A DNA stretch of 42,753 nt from JBDKFK01 sp039798745 (GTDB taxonomy: Bacteria; Patescibacteriota; Microgenomatia; UBA1406; GWC2-37-13): assembly GCA_039798745.1 (NCBI GenBank), contig JBDKFK010000013.1, forward strand, positions 1-42,753, written 5' to 3'. The translations under genes were made by a program, and so were the position numbers. The notes beneath the pieces are model-generated. The model had not been told where the DNA came from. It searched no databases and worked only from the letters and a program-made list of their open reading frames with translations. Position 1 is the stretch's first letter. Each line of letters opens with the position of its first letter. Shown one piece after another: positions 23,243 to 30,462 of the stretch.

Positions 23243-23252
23243 GAGCGCGGTA

Positions 23253-24251
23253 TTACGCGCCCACAAGATTTGTTGGAGTGTCTGAGGCGTAATTCTGGAT
23301 GTTTGAGATTGTGGTTTCCAGTATCCTTTTGAGAGCTTCTTTACTATTAAAGGCGTTGTGCGGCGTAATAAGTACCTTGGGATGGTTCATGAGAATATGA
23401 TTATAGATAAGATTCTTTAGATCTATATTCTGCCGGAACTCAGAGGTCAGCATAGCTATTTCTTCGCTCAGATCTTTTTCTTCCTCCAGAACATCGAGGC
23501 CGACTCCATCGAGAATTTCCTTTTCTAGACCGATTACGATAGCTTCACTATCTATAAGACCTCCACGTGCAGTGTTAATAAGATAACTCCCCTTTTTAAA
23601 CTTAAGGATAGCCTCTTTGTTTACAATATGTTTGGTATGTTCGTTAAACGGAAGATGCAGGGTAATAATGTCGGAGTTGGAAAACACAACATCTAGCTCA
23701 GCGTAGCTAAAGGTATATCTGTCGAGGAGCTCTTTATCCTGTGAATGATTATACGCAAGCACATTCATACCAAATCCTTTGGCTATCTGCAGTACATGTT
23801 GTCCTATTTTACCAAGACCTACTATTCCCAGTGTCTTCCCTTCCAGATCTACACCTCGGATCTCAGAATGTTCAAAGCTCAGAGTTTTGGCCTGATTCAC
23901 GGATTGATACATTTTACGTGTGAGGCTTAGCATCAGTGCAAACGTATGTTCTGCCACAGTTGTGCTGCCATACTCAGGAACATTGGATGTCTTTATTCCT
24001 TTTGTGCCAGCAAACGTGACGTCTATATGATCAAAGCCTGTCGAACGGGTAGTAATATACTTTAGCTGAGGCAACATCTCAATTACCGCTTTATCTATTT
24101 TGGAGTATATAAAACACGAAACTACTTCGGCTTCAGTATAATGCAAGGCGTTTTCAATGGTAAGTTTTTCGGCAGTTATAAGTGCGTCGGGGAATATTTT
24201 GAGTAATGAATTGCGCTCCCAGTCCTGAACCTCAAAAAATACAATATGCAT
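23253..24251 (-). CDS. D-isomer-specific 2-hydroxyacid dehydrogenase (D-lactate dehydrogenase-like)
   Basis: 332 residues. The NAD-binding motif GLGKIGQHVLQIAKGFG and the catalytic set are present: Arg in INTARGGLIDSEA, Glu in VLEEEKDLS and His in LITPHNAFNSKEA. The N-terminal STGFDHIDV stretch and HNAFN are closest to the D-lactate dehydrogenase branch, suggesting NADH reoxidation by pyruvate reduction in a fermentative cell; other 2-ketoacids are possible. It is divergent from the Crp/Fnr regulator gene, with the operator-like palindrome at 24290-24305 between them, so oxygen- or redox-linked control is plausible. Confidence 0.87.
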   Translation of the reverse strand: MHIVFFEVQDWERNSLLKIFPDALITAEKLTIENALHYTEAEVVSCFIYSKIDKAVIEMLPQLKYITTRSTGFDHIDVTFAGTKGIKTSNVPEYGSTTVAEHTFALMLSLTRKMYQSVNQAKTLSFEHSEIRGVDLEGKTLGIVGLGKIGQHVLQIAKGFGMNVLAYNHSQDKELLDRYTFSYAELDVVFSNSDIITLHLPFNEHTKHIVNKEAILKFKKGSYLINTARGGLIDSEAIVIGLEKEILDGVGLDVLEEEKDLSEEIAMLTSEFRQNIDLKNLIYNHILMNHPKVLITPHNAFNSKEALKRILETTISNIQNYASDTPTNLVGA

Positions 24252-24289
24252 AAATGTAAAACTATTGTATCAAAAATATATGTACTGTA

Positions 24290-24305
24290 TATGACATAAA
24301 TCACA
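24290..24305. promoter_or_regulatory. Crp/Fnr-type operator between ldh-like and crp-like genes
   Basis: TATGACATAAATCACA fits the TGTGA-N6-TCACA family palindrome, with a perfect right half. It lies just upstream of the -10 box of the regulator gene and matches the site at 26123-26136 at 11 of 13 core positions, suggesting autoregulation. Confidence 0.5.
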
Positions 24306-24313
24306 GGCTGCTG

Positions 24314-24319
24314 TATAAT
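24314..24319 (+). promoter_or_regulatory. -10 box (TATAAT) of the Crp/Fnr gene
   Basis: TATAAT ends 7 nt before the ATG at 24327; the operator-like palindrome ends 8 nt before this box, where a bound regulator would affect RNA polymerase. Confidence 0.55.
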
Positions 24320-24326
24320 AATTGAA

Positions 24327-24974
24327 ATGATTACTTCAGCGCCCCAAACACTCGAACAATTTTTCGCTCCTTTTGATCAGAAAACTTTTTCAAAAGGTGA
24401 TGTGCTCTTTGCTTCTGACGTAACTCCTCAACACGCGTATTACATAAAGTCAGGCTATGTAAGAAGCTATACTCTCTCCTCCGAGGGTGTGGAACTAACG
24501 ATTCATATATTTTCTCCCCAGACATGCTTTCCTATGATGACTATTTTATCTAATCTTGATAACAGATATTTCTATGAAGCCCTGACTGACGTCGAGATTA
24601 TCGCGGCCCCTAAAGACCAGGTGGCCGATTTTATAACATCTCATACTGAGGTGTTACTGGATTTTACGAATCGCCTTCTGAGAGGACTCGATAAGCTTAC
24701 TATGCGGATTGAGTATCTCGCGCTCCAAAGCTCACAGAAACGTATCATCTCAGCAATATTATTCCTGGCTCATCATTTTTCGACAGTTCACGATAATACA
24801 GCTCTCTTCACCTACGCGTTCACCCATCGCGATTTAGCCTCATTTGCCGGGGTGTCACGTGAAACTGCGAGCCGTGAATGGAAGAAGTTAATGAGTGATG
24901 GTCTGGTTGGAATGGATCAACACTTTATTGTGATACACGATATACAGAGGCTTACCGTTTTAGGAAACATCTAA
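24327..24974 (+). CDS. Crp/Fnr family transcriptional regulator
   Basis: 215 residues: a cyclic-nucleotide-binding-like beta-roll (about 15-115), a dimer helix, and a C-terminal HTH (about 165-200: THRDLASFAGVSRETASREWKKL). The recognition helix RETASR has the Arg-Glu-x3-Arg pattern of CRP (RETVGR) with the Ser seen in FNR (VETISR), consistent with a TGA-N6/7-TCA operator. Only one Cys (TCFPMM) is present, so it is not an FNR-type iron-sulfur sensor. The canonical cAMP pocket motif RxGE is not evident, so the ligand is unknown. The 3' end overlaps convergent pyrD by 15 nt. Confidence 0.9.
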   Translation: MITSAPQTLEQFFAPFDQKTFSKGDVLFASDVTPQHAYYIKSGYVRSYTLSSEGVELTIHIFSPQTCFPMMTILSNLDNRYFYEALTDVEIIAAPKDQVADFITSHTEVLLDFTNRLLRGLDKLTMRIEYLALQSSQKRIISAILFLAHHFSTVHDNTALFTYAFTHRDLASFAGVSRETASREWKKLMSDGLVGMDQHFIVIHDIQRLTVLGNI

Positions 24975-26087
24975 CCCAACTGCCTCAGAAATAGTTTGTA
25001 GTTTATCCCGTTTTAGGTAATCAGAAAGATCCTGGTTTATCTGTGCAATAAGCTGAGGCCCCTGAAAAATCATGCCGGTAATAAGCTGTATTAACGTAGC
25101 GCCAAGTCGAATTTTTTTATACGCATCTTCCCCGCTGAATACTCCCCCGCACCCTATTACAGTCATAGGTTTATAATGCTTATAACACAGAGCAATAAGT
25201 TCGTTGGATCTATTAAATGTAGGTTTACCACTAAATGCGCCTGTGCTAAATTTACGGACTTCAGACTGAACCAGTGATGGATCGTTACGATTCTTCTGAA
25301 GATTACCTATAATGACCCCTGCGACTGAATGTTTGGCAATAACCTCAAGCATCTGGAGCACTTCTTCATCCGATTTTTCGATGGGCATCTTTATAAATAC
25401 TGGCCTCTTGAGATGGAGGGCGTCTACTTCGGTAAGGAGCTCCCGCAGATTTTTGGGCGGATAAAATGTGATATCGCCAAAAAGATTGGGACAGCTTATA
25501 TTGAGTTCGTAGTATGAGTGGTGTACGTGTGATTTTTCAAACAGCGTAAAGGCCTGCACTATATCAAGAATGCTTTGTTTCTGCGTTTTTAATAATGTGG
25601 AATTTGTTCTCCCTATACTTATGCCAACAGGGATACGAAAAGACATTCTCTGAAGTTTTTTTACCATTGCGGCAGCACCCGCATTCTTGAACCCTTTATT
25701 TACCATGAGTGATCTTGACCGTGGAAGCCGTCCCAACAACGGTCGTGGATTGCCTTCGTAGGCCATGTTGGTGATCGTGCCTATTGTCTGTAACCCAAAG
25801 CCTACGGAAGGCAGTATCTGAGTTAACCTTCCCTCATAATCAAAACCAGCCGCGAGGCCGACGGGAGTGGAAAACTGTATACCGGCAACAGTTTGATGGA
25901 GTGTGGGATACGATGAGGTGAGGATACTGCTGAGAATCTGTTTCGCAATGGGCGACGTGCCAAGCCTTTCTCCAAACTTTGTCATGCCATTATGCATGTG
26001 TTCAGGATTGATGGTAAAGAATATTCTTTTAACCACATACCTGTAAAAAATTGAACCCAGAGACAACAGAAATCGTTTAGTTCGCAT
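24960..26087 (-). CDS. pyrD: Dihydroorotate dehydrogenase
   Basis: 375 residues, FMN enzyme of pyrimidine synthesis (dihydroorotate to orotate). The N-terminal extension with INPEHMHNGMTKFGERLG and the phrases TPVGLAAGFD, GFGLQTIGTIT, NPRPLLGRLPRSRSLMVNKGFKNAG and ISIGRTNS match the membrane-associated class 2 family. The catalytic base position, however, reads ELNISCPN with Cys, as in class 1, where class 2 enzymes normally have Ser (VSSPN). GVIIGN and IGCGGVFSGEDAYKKI complete the phosphate site. A TATATT box lies 7 nt before the start and a Crp-type palindrome about 35 nt upstream. Confidence 0.92.
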   Translation of the reverse strand: MRTKRFLLSLGSIFYRYVVKRIFFTINPEHMHNGMTKFGERLGTSPIAKQILSSILTSSYPTLHQTVAGIQFSTPVGLAAGFDYEGRLTQILPSVGFGLQTIGTITNMAYEGNPRPLLGRLPRSRSLMVNKGFKNAGAAAMVKKLQRMSFRIPVGISIGRTNSTLLKTQKQSILDIVQAFTLFEKSHVHHSYYELNISCPNLFGDITFYPPKNLRELLTEVDALHLKRPVFIKMPIEKSDEEVLQMLEVIAKHSVAGVIIGNLQKNRNDPSLVQSEVRKFSTGAFSGKPTFNRSNELIALCYKHYKPMTVIGCGGVFSGEDAYKKIRLGATLIQLITGMIFQGPQLIAQINQDLSDYLKRDKLQTISEAVGLDVS

Positions 26088-26094
26088 TGTATAA

Positions 26095-26100
26095 AATATA
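26095..26100 (-). promoter_or_regulatory. -10 box (TATATT) of pyrD
   Basis: Minus-strand TATATT ends 7 nt before the pyrD ATG at 26087. Confidence 0.4.
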
Positions 26101-26122
26101 CGTTAAGAATGTATAAATAACA

Positions 26123-26136
26123 GTGACACATATCAC
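26123..26136. promoter_or_regulatory. Crp/Fnr-type operator upstream of pyrD
   Basis: GTGACACATATCAC is a perfect GTGA-N6-TCAC palindrome, 35 nt upstream of the pyrD start and about 22 nt upstream of its -10 box, an activator-compatible position. The core agrees with the site at 24290-24305. Confidence 0.5.
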
Positions 26137-26165
26137 GGAACATATCTCATGACCTACGGGTATGT

Positions 26166-27434
26166 TTATCGCTCAATAATGGCATGCCGTTCGGGACCGG
26201 TGGAAATATGAGAAACCTTGATGCCGGTAAGTTTCTCAATTTCTTTAATATATGTTTGAGCGGGTTTTGGTAACTGAGCAAATGTCGTCAGCCCTTTTGT
26301 GGAGCTGAGCCATCCCTTCATAGTTTTGTATACAGGTTTCACCTGTGCCAGAAACTCCGCGTCGCCGTCGTAATATTGCACCTTTTTACCCTTATAGGTA
26401 TAGCCTGTACACAACGCAATTTCTTTAAAAGAATCCAGTATATCAAGTTTGGTAATGGCAAGACTTGTGTATCCATTGATCTCGCTGGCGAACCGGATGA
26501 GCGCGGTATCAAGCCATCCACATCGCCGCGGCCTTCCGGTGGTGGTACCGAACTCAGCCCCGGAAGCTCTCAGTTTGTCGCCATTTTTGTCGAGGAGTTC
26601 TGTGGGAAAGGGTCCAGCGCCGACACGGGTGGTATATGCCTTCACGACACCGATAACTTTCAGGTCATTCTGAACAGACATGCCGGTCCCGGCATTGATG
26701 CCGCCGGTTAAGACCGTAGACGCGGTGACATAGGGGTATGTTCCCCAATCGTTGTCTAGAAACACACCATGTGCGCCTTCATAGAGTATTTGTTTTTTTG
26801 TTTTTGAGGCTTTTATAAGTAGCCCATACGGCTCGTGAATATAGGGTGTGAGAGGCTTCACGGATTTGAGCAGCTCGGTTTCTACCTCGCGCAGTTGTAA
26901 TGATTTTTCTCCGAACGCTTCTATTATTTTATTTTTTATTGCCAGCTGAACTTGCAGTTTTTGCGTAAGTTTTTTCTTGTCGAGAAGATCGGACAGACGG
27001 ATACCGTTATAACTTACTTTATCAGCATATACCGGCCCGATGCCCCGCCCTGTAGTACCTGTTTTAGCGCTTCCTTTTGCCGCTTCGTATATCTTATCAA
27101 GGAGTTTATGATATGGAAGTATGATATGGCAACGGGGAGAAATATAGAGTTTACCTTTGAGATCTATTCCTGCTTCTTTGAGCATCTCGATCTCGGATAT
27201 GAGTACTTCAAGATCAAGAACTACTCCATTGGTAATGCAGGCGACGGCTTGTGAGAAAATACCTGAAGGAACCAGATGCATGGGAAACTTGCCGTACTGG
27301 TTAATTACGGTATGGCCGGCGTTATTGCCTCCATGAAACCTCACCACGTAGTTTGCTTTTTCGGAAAAGTAATCGATTATCTTGCCTTTTCCCTCATCAC
27401 CCCACTGCGAACCAATAACAAATATTGATGACAT
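26166..27434 (-). CDS. purA: Adenylosuccinate synthetase
   Basis: 422 residues, the usual length. It condenses IMP and aspartate with GTP to adenylosuccinate. Diagnostic segments: GSQWGDEGKGKIIDYF (P-loop), FHGGNNAGHTV, the TTGRGIGPVYADK stretch, LYEGAHGVFLDNDWGTYPYVT, GVVKAYTTRVGAGPFPTE and TTGRPRRCGWLD. It appears complete and functional. There is no SD; a TATTAT box lies 9 nt upstream. Having purA and pyrD means this lineage keeps at least part of purine and pyrimidine synthesis. Confidence 0.97.
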   Translation of the reverse strand: MSSIFVIGSQWGDEGKGKIIDYFSEKANYVVRFHGGNNAGHTVINQYGKFPMHLVPSGIFSQAVACITNGVVLDLEVLISEIEMLKEAGIDLKGKLYISPRCHIILPYHKLLDKIYEAAKGSAKTGTTGRGIGPVYADKVSYNGIRLSDLLDKKKLTQKLQVQLAIKNKIIEAFGEKSLQLREVETELLKSVKPLTPYIHEPYGLLIKASKTKKQILYEGAHGVFLDNDWGTYPYVTASTVLTGGINAGTGMSVQNDLKVIGVVKAYTTRVGAGPFPTELLDKNGDKLRASGAEFGTTTGRPRRCGWLDTALIRFASEINGYTSLAITKLDILDSFKEIALCTGYTYKGKKVQYYDGDAEFLAQVKPVYKTMKGWLSSTKGLTTFAQLPKPAQTYIKEIEKLTGIKVSHISTGPERHAIIER

Positions 27435-27443
27435 ACCAGTGCC

Positions 27444-27449
27444 ATAATA
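27444..27449 (-). promoter_or_regulatory. -10 box (TATTAT) of purA
   Basis: Minus-strand TATTAT ends 9 nt before the purA ATG at 27434. Confidence 0.4.
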
Positions 27450-27482
27450 CTACATGTTTCTTTTCAGTACAATCGGCAAATA

Positions 27483-27515
27483 AGACCAGGGGGTACAATT
27501 CTGTACCCCCTAGTC
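27483..27515 (-). terminator. Terminator hairpin after the DUF5678-like gene
   Basis: AGACCAGGGGGTACA (27483-27497) pairs with TGTACCCCCTAGTCT (27502-27516, one mismatch). It lies about 40 nt beyond the stop at 27557, between it and the purA promoter. The AGGGGGTAC core is shared with the hairpin at 6776-6803. Confidence 0.65.
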
Positions 27516-27556
27516 TGGATGACGTTATTCCTGCGGAGCCAACATGTTCATAAGTG

Positions 27557-27829
27557 TTACTGGCGTCTCGCCCTTCGGCGGGGACGGCGCAGATCCACCG
27601 GCGGACCTAACGGCTCGATTTTGGTGACAACCACTTCCGTTAACGGAATCCCCTGCTCCTGCAGCAGGCGGTAAACCTCCTGCTTGGACTCGTGCAACGC
27701 TGCCTGTGTTTCGCCGTGAAAAGCTACCCATTCACGGGGGTTTGTTGCAAGAAGCTGGAGCAGCTTCTGCTTAAACGTTTCCCAGCCAAGACGCTGGATT
27801 TCGGTCGGCGTTGGTTCTGGTTGGGTCAT
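27557..27829 (-). CDS. DUF5678-like small protein (SD-led cassette gene)
   Basis: 90 residues. AAGGAGG (27836-27842) lies 6 nt before the ATG. The core LLATNPREWVAFHGETQAALHESKQEVYRLLQEQGIP, with a following VVVTKIEP strand, resembles the DUF5678 pattern (N-x-W-V-A-x-H-G-x ... S ... Y). Members are small alpha/beta proteins of unknown function, often in archaea, cyanobacteria and Chloroflexi. The C-terminus is very arginine-rich (RRPRRRARRQ), which could bind nucleic acid. It is a cassette-type monocistron with a leader hairpin and a terminator. Confidence 0.65.
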   Translation of the reverse strand: MTQPEPTPTEIQRLGWETFKQKLLQLLATNPREWVAFHGETQAALHESKQEVYRLLQEQGIPLTEVVVTKIEPLGPPVDLRRPRRRARRQ

Positions 27830-27856
27830 CTGAGACCTCCTTCATAAGTATTGTCC

Positions 27857-27877
27857 TGTCAGGTGAGGAACCTGACA
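27857..27877 (-). promoter_or_regulatory. Leader hairpin before the DUF5678-like gene
   Basis: TGTCAGGT (27857-27864) pairs perfectly with ACCTGACA (27870-27877) around a 5-nt loop, 14 nt upstream of the SD. The promoter candidate TACAAT is at 27937-27942 (minus), giving a leader of about 100 nt. Confidence 0.5.
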
Positions 27878-27948
27878 AGATCATGTAAGGGGTGTAGTGT
27901 GAAACTACGTATCCGCGGGTTCTTAACGTGCGGCATATTGTAGCGTAT

Positions 27949-27972
27949 TTCAGGCTGTTTATAAAGCCTGAA
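27949..27972 (-). terminator. Hairpin after the transglycosylase/dockerin gene
   Basis: TTCAGGCT (27949-27956) pairs with AGCCTGAA (27965-27972), 11 nt past the stop at 27984. There is no clear U tract, so termination is likely but not certain. Confidence 0.5.
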
Positions 27973-27983
27973 TTAAGGCAGTA

Positions 27984-29069
27984 CTACTGAATAGCAAAGT
28001 ATCCACGCCGCCAAGTTTCAAAATCGGCTATGGTTACTGTCGCGTCTGTGTCGAAGTTGGCATTTTTGGTAGGTACTTCGCCCATAAACTCACGGCGGAA
28101 GATCTCAAAGTCACTGATATCTACCAGGTTATCACAGTTAGCATCACCTTTATTTTTTTTCGCGCATCCCTGCTGAGGTATAGTGGGACTTATTATGGTG
28201 TTTGGTCTCGTGGTTGGTGAAGCCGACGGACTATTGGTGACCGGAACTGAGGTGACCTGAGTGCCTCCCCAGCTTTCCCACGTACGCGCGTTTAGCTGTG
28301 CTTTAACCGCGTTTATATATTCCAGCGCTCCCCCGGCAGAGCCGCCGCCCCCCGCTCCATACCAGTTGCCTGTATACCACGTACCCATACAACCCCACGC
28401 GTCGCCCGCAACATAAGGACCCGTTTGGGATAGATAATCGAGCACCCCTTCAAAACAAATCCTCCATCGCATATAGGTATAGTCGGCATTAAATGCAGTG
28501 CTTTTTTGGGCTCCAGGAAAAGCCGAAGCGTGTGCAGTGTTTCGTACCTGTAAAATACCAAAGCTTTCTCCGTTGTCACCGTTGGCCGACATATCCCAGT
28601 TACTCTCAACTACTGCCTGAGCGCGTGCCATATCTTCGTCCAATCCCCACTTACACGCCGCCCACTGCAGAATTTCGTCGGTTGTGCCTTTAAAGTTTCC
28701 ACTCAGTTTGTCGACCATAACATTTGCTTTATCCGCGTGTCCCGGAAGCCAGATGCCCCCATCGCTTCCGTTGTAGCGCGGGACATTGTAGTCTGACCCT
28801 TTGACAGCTACGTATTGATTTTTCGCGCTATTGGATGGTCTCGGCTCCCAGGTTGTCCGCCGGACCCTGCTCGCACATTCGGCGTCTGTTGGAAGTGCAG
28901 AGCCGGGAGGAAGAAGGGTAAACTGTTTTCCCGACGCGGGAGGTGGACCGCTTAAGACTGCTGCGGCGTTACTAATGTAGTATGAACGCGTGCCGGATAA
29001 CATAGCAGCGAACGCGGCAACAAGAATAAATCCGGTAAATAGTAATTGCCGTGAACGTTTTTTTTGCAT
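27984..29069 (-). CDS. Secreted lytic-transglycosylase-like protein with C-terminal dockerin
   Basis: 361 residues. A signal peptide or anchor (about 8-26) precedes a lysozyme-fold SLT-like domain (about 115-265) with the likely catalytic Glu in AQAVVESNWDMSANGDNGESFGILQV (ES...GxxQ pattern); Trp- and Gly-rich insertions follow. After a Ser/Thr/Pro linker (about 270-300) come two dockerin type I-like calcium loops: GDANCDNLVDISDFEIFRREF and ANFDTDATVTIADFETWRRGYF. It should act on peptidoglycan outside the cell while docked to a cohesin, and cohesin-like proteins are encoded at 31780, 39049 and 39735. A Cys-pair in the linker region (QQGCAKKNKGDANC) may form a disulfide. Confidence 0.82.
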   Translation of the reverse strand: MQKKRSRQLLFTGFILVAAFAAMLSGTRSYYISNAAAVLSGPPPASGKQFTLLPPGSALPTDAECASRVRRTTWEPRPSNSAKNQYVAVKGSDYNVPRYNGSDGGIWLPGHADKANVMVDKLSGNFKGTTDEILQWAACKWGLDEDMARAQAVVESNWDMSANGDNGESFGILQVRNTAHASAFPGAQKSTAFNADYTYMRWRICFEGVLDYLSQTGPYVAGDAWGCMGTWYTGNWYGAGGGGSAGGALEYINAVKAQLNARTWESWGGTQVTSVPVTNSPSASPTTRPNTIISPTIPQQGCAKKNKGDANCDNLVDISDFEIFRREFMGEVPTKNANFDTDATVTIADFETWRRGYFAIQ

Positions 29070-29151
29070 AGAAATTACTTCCAGTATAGTAATTATTACG
29101 CGCTATTGCTGTATATTTTATCTGAAACGTGCATGAATAGCGGCTTCGTGG

Positions 29152-29157
29152 TACAAT
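29152..29157 (+). promoter_or_regulatory. -10 box (TACAAT) of the 29208 cassette gene
   Basis: TACAAT gives a leader of about 43 nt before the ATG at 29208, enough to carry its AAGGAGG; this contrasts with the leaderless spacing of native genes. Confidence 0.5.
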
Positions 29158-29207
29158 ATGTCTTCCCTTTTTCCCATCGTATGGCTCTATAACAAGGAGG
29201 TTGACCC

Positions 29208-29717
29208 ATGAAAAATGATCGCTTTTTCACCTCGGAAAACGCCCGGCAGGCAGTAATGATTGCCGCCAGCGCGTTGCAGGAAATGGCAACACTGAAGATT
29301 CCTAACAAGGAGCCGCAGGGCTACTTTGTGGTCTTCGACGCCCGGTTGCCGTACAATCCGATGCGCCCGACTGCGGACTATGTGTTGTTCCAAGAGCCGC
29401 TTAACCAGCACCTCTGGCCGGACAAACACTATGATAGGGTCGCCTACGCTAAGGCAATCTTATCATACCGCACCCGCATGAATACCTGGCGCGTCATCAC
29501 GCAGTTTCCTGAGCTTCTTCTGCCCAGCGATGTGCGATATGGCGGTGGAGTCTTTATCGAGCCTGGCATTGTGGTCGCGTTTAGCGGCCTTCAGTGGTGG
29601 GTTGACGAATGGGTCTCAACGCTCGCGGCCAACAGCCTGCACTACATCGCGGCCGAGGCCGCACGACAGGAGCTGGCTGATCTCGAGTCTCGCGGCGGTG
29701 CGTTCCTCAACGCGTAG
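29208..29717 (+). CDS. Unknown 169-residue protein (SD-led cassette gene)
   Basis: AAGGAGG (29194-29200) stands 7 nt before the ATG. A soluble alpha/beta protein with no signal peptide; notable segments are GYFVVFDARLPYNPMRP, a central helical region (DRVAYAKAILSYRTRMNTW), a Gly-rich turn (YGGGVFIEPGIVVAFSGL) and a helical Ala/Glu C-terminus. GGGV-E-x-GIVVAFSG followed by a Trp-rich helix recalls HbpS/GlcG-like proteins, but not closely enough to assign. Codon use looks GC-richer than the neighbours and the gene ends in its own terminator. Confidence 0.65.
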   Translation: MKNDRFFTSENARQAVMIAASALQEMATLKIPNKEPQGYFVVFDARLPYNPMRPTADYVLFQEPLNQHLWPDKHYDRVAYAKAILSYRTRMNTWRVITQFPELLLPSDVRYGGGVFIEPGIVVAFSGLQWWVDEWVSTLAANSLHYIAAEAARQELADLESRGGAFLNA

Positions 29718-29751
29718 GAACTGCACCCCCTCAAACTCGTTTACTATTGAT

Positions 29752-29782
29752 GCCGCCTCTCTCCGATTCGGAGGGAGGCGGC
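29752..29782 (+). terminator. Terminator hairpin after the 29208 gene
   Basis: GCCGCCTCTCTCCG (29752-29765) pairs with CGGAGGGAGGCGGC (29769-29782) with one T-G wobble and a 3-nt loop, followed by ATTTAT. It is one of the strongest stems in the window and protects the leaderless promoter at 29815. Confidence 0.8.
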
Positions 29783-29814
29783 ATTTATGCTCTCCACTCT
29801 ACAGAAAAAAGTTT

Positions 29815-29820
29815 TATAAT
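29815..29820 (+). promoter_or_regulatory. -10 box (TATAAT) of the 29828 gene
   Basis: TATAAT ends 7 nt before the ATG at 29828 and places the start there rather than at upstream in-frame codons. Confidence 0.55.
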
Positions 29821-29827
29821 TAAACAT

Positions 29828-30397
29828 ATGAAAACATTCTTAGTCGCTATACTTTTCTTCGCTCTCGGTATTGGTTCGTTTTATGCATGGAACGAGTATC
29901 AAAAAGTTAAAGTAGAAAATATGGAGCTGAAAAAACAGGTTACGGTATCGGTAACCCCTGCTCCGACCGAAAGCACACCTGAGATTGATGATCTTATGGT
30001 GACTTCCACACAGACAAACGATGCCGCTCCAGGTCAGACTTCAATGGGCGCAGCCGAAGGAACATTGGGCTATCCTTCAGAAGGCATACCTCCACTTGTA
30101 GTCTACGCCATCAATACCGAAGACAAATCCAAATATTACTTCACCGAAACTTCACAGAACGAATCGAAGTTTACCATCGAAAATATAAAGCCAGGCATAT
30201 ATCATTTTGTGGCTTACCAAAAGGCTAATGCCACTAACAGTGGAGGTTACTCACAGGCTGTCCTCTGTGGACTTCTTGCAAGCTGTAAGGATCATTCACT
30301 CATTCCTGTAGCTATAACCTCAGGCAAAATGAAGTCCGGCATACAAATAAAAGACTGGTATGCCGATGCGGGTGACTTTCCTACTAAACCGAACTAA
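29828..30397 (+). CDS. Membrane-anchored protein with a carboxypeptidase-regulatory-like beta domain
   Basis: 189 residues: a membrane anchor (3-19), a short coiled segment, a Thr/Pro-rich linker (about 38-90), then a small beta-sandwich-like domain (PPLVVYAINTEDKSKYYF; FTIENIKPGIYHFVAY) resembling CarboxypepD_reg/DUF2141-type domains. Two Cys (VLCGLLASC) are close enough for a disulfide. It is extracytoplasmic and possibly a binding protein; function unknown. Confidence 0.7.
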   Translation: MKTFLVAILFFALGIGSFYAWNEYQKVKVENMELKKQVTVSVTPAPTESTPEIDDLMVTSTQTNDAAPGQTSMGAAEGTLGYPSEGIPPLVVYAINTEDKSKYYFTETSQNESKFTIENIKPGIYHFVAYQKANATNSGGYSQAVLCGLLASCKDHSLIPVAITSGKMKSGIQIKDWYADAGDFPTKPN

Positions 30398-30412
30398 GTT
30401 AATACTACAATT

Positions 30413-30426
30413 GTGATGATACTCAC
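30413..30426. promoter_or_regulatory. Possible Crp/Fnr-type palindrome
   Basis: GTGATGATACTCAC has the GTGA-N6-TCAC form, 37 nt upstream of the small gene at 30463. It overlaps another short palindrome (ATACTCACTGAGTAT, 30420-30434), and its spacer does not match the other two sites, so the call is weak. Confidence 0.3.
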
Positions 30427-30448
30427 TGAGTATAGCTTCTCTATCTCA

Positions 30449-30454
30449 TATAAT
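30449..30454 (+). promoter_or_regulatory. -10 box (TATAAT) of the 55-residue protein gene
   Basis: TATAAT ends 8 nt before the ATG at 30463. Confidence 0.55.
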
Positions 30455-30462
30455 AATCACAT

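Noticed and set aside
27855..27936. A 25-codon ORF beginning right after TACAAT upstream of the DUF5678-like gene
   Set aside because: Its ATG touches the -10 box, so it would lie upstream of the expected transcript start, and it has no SD.
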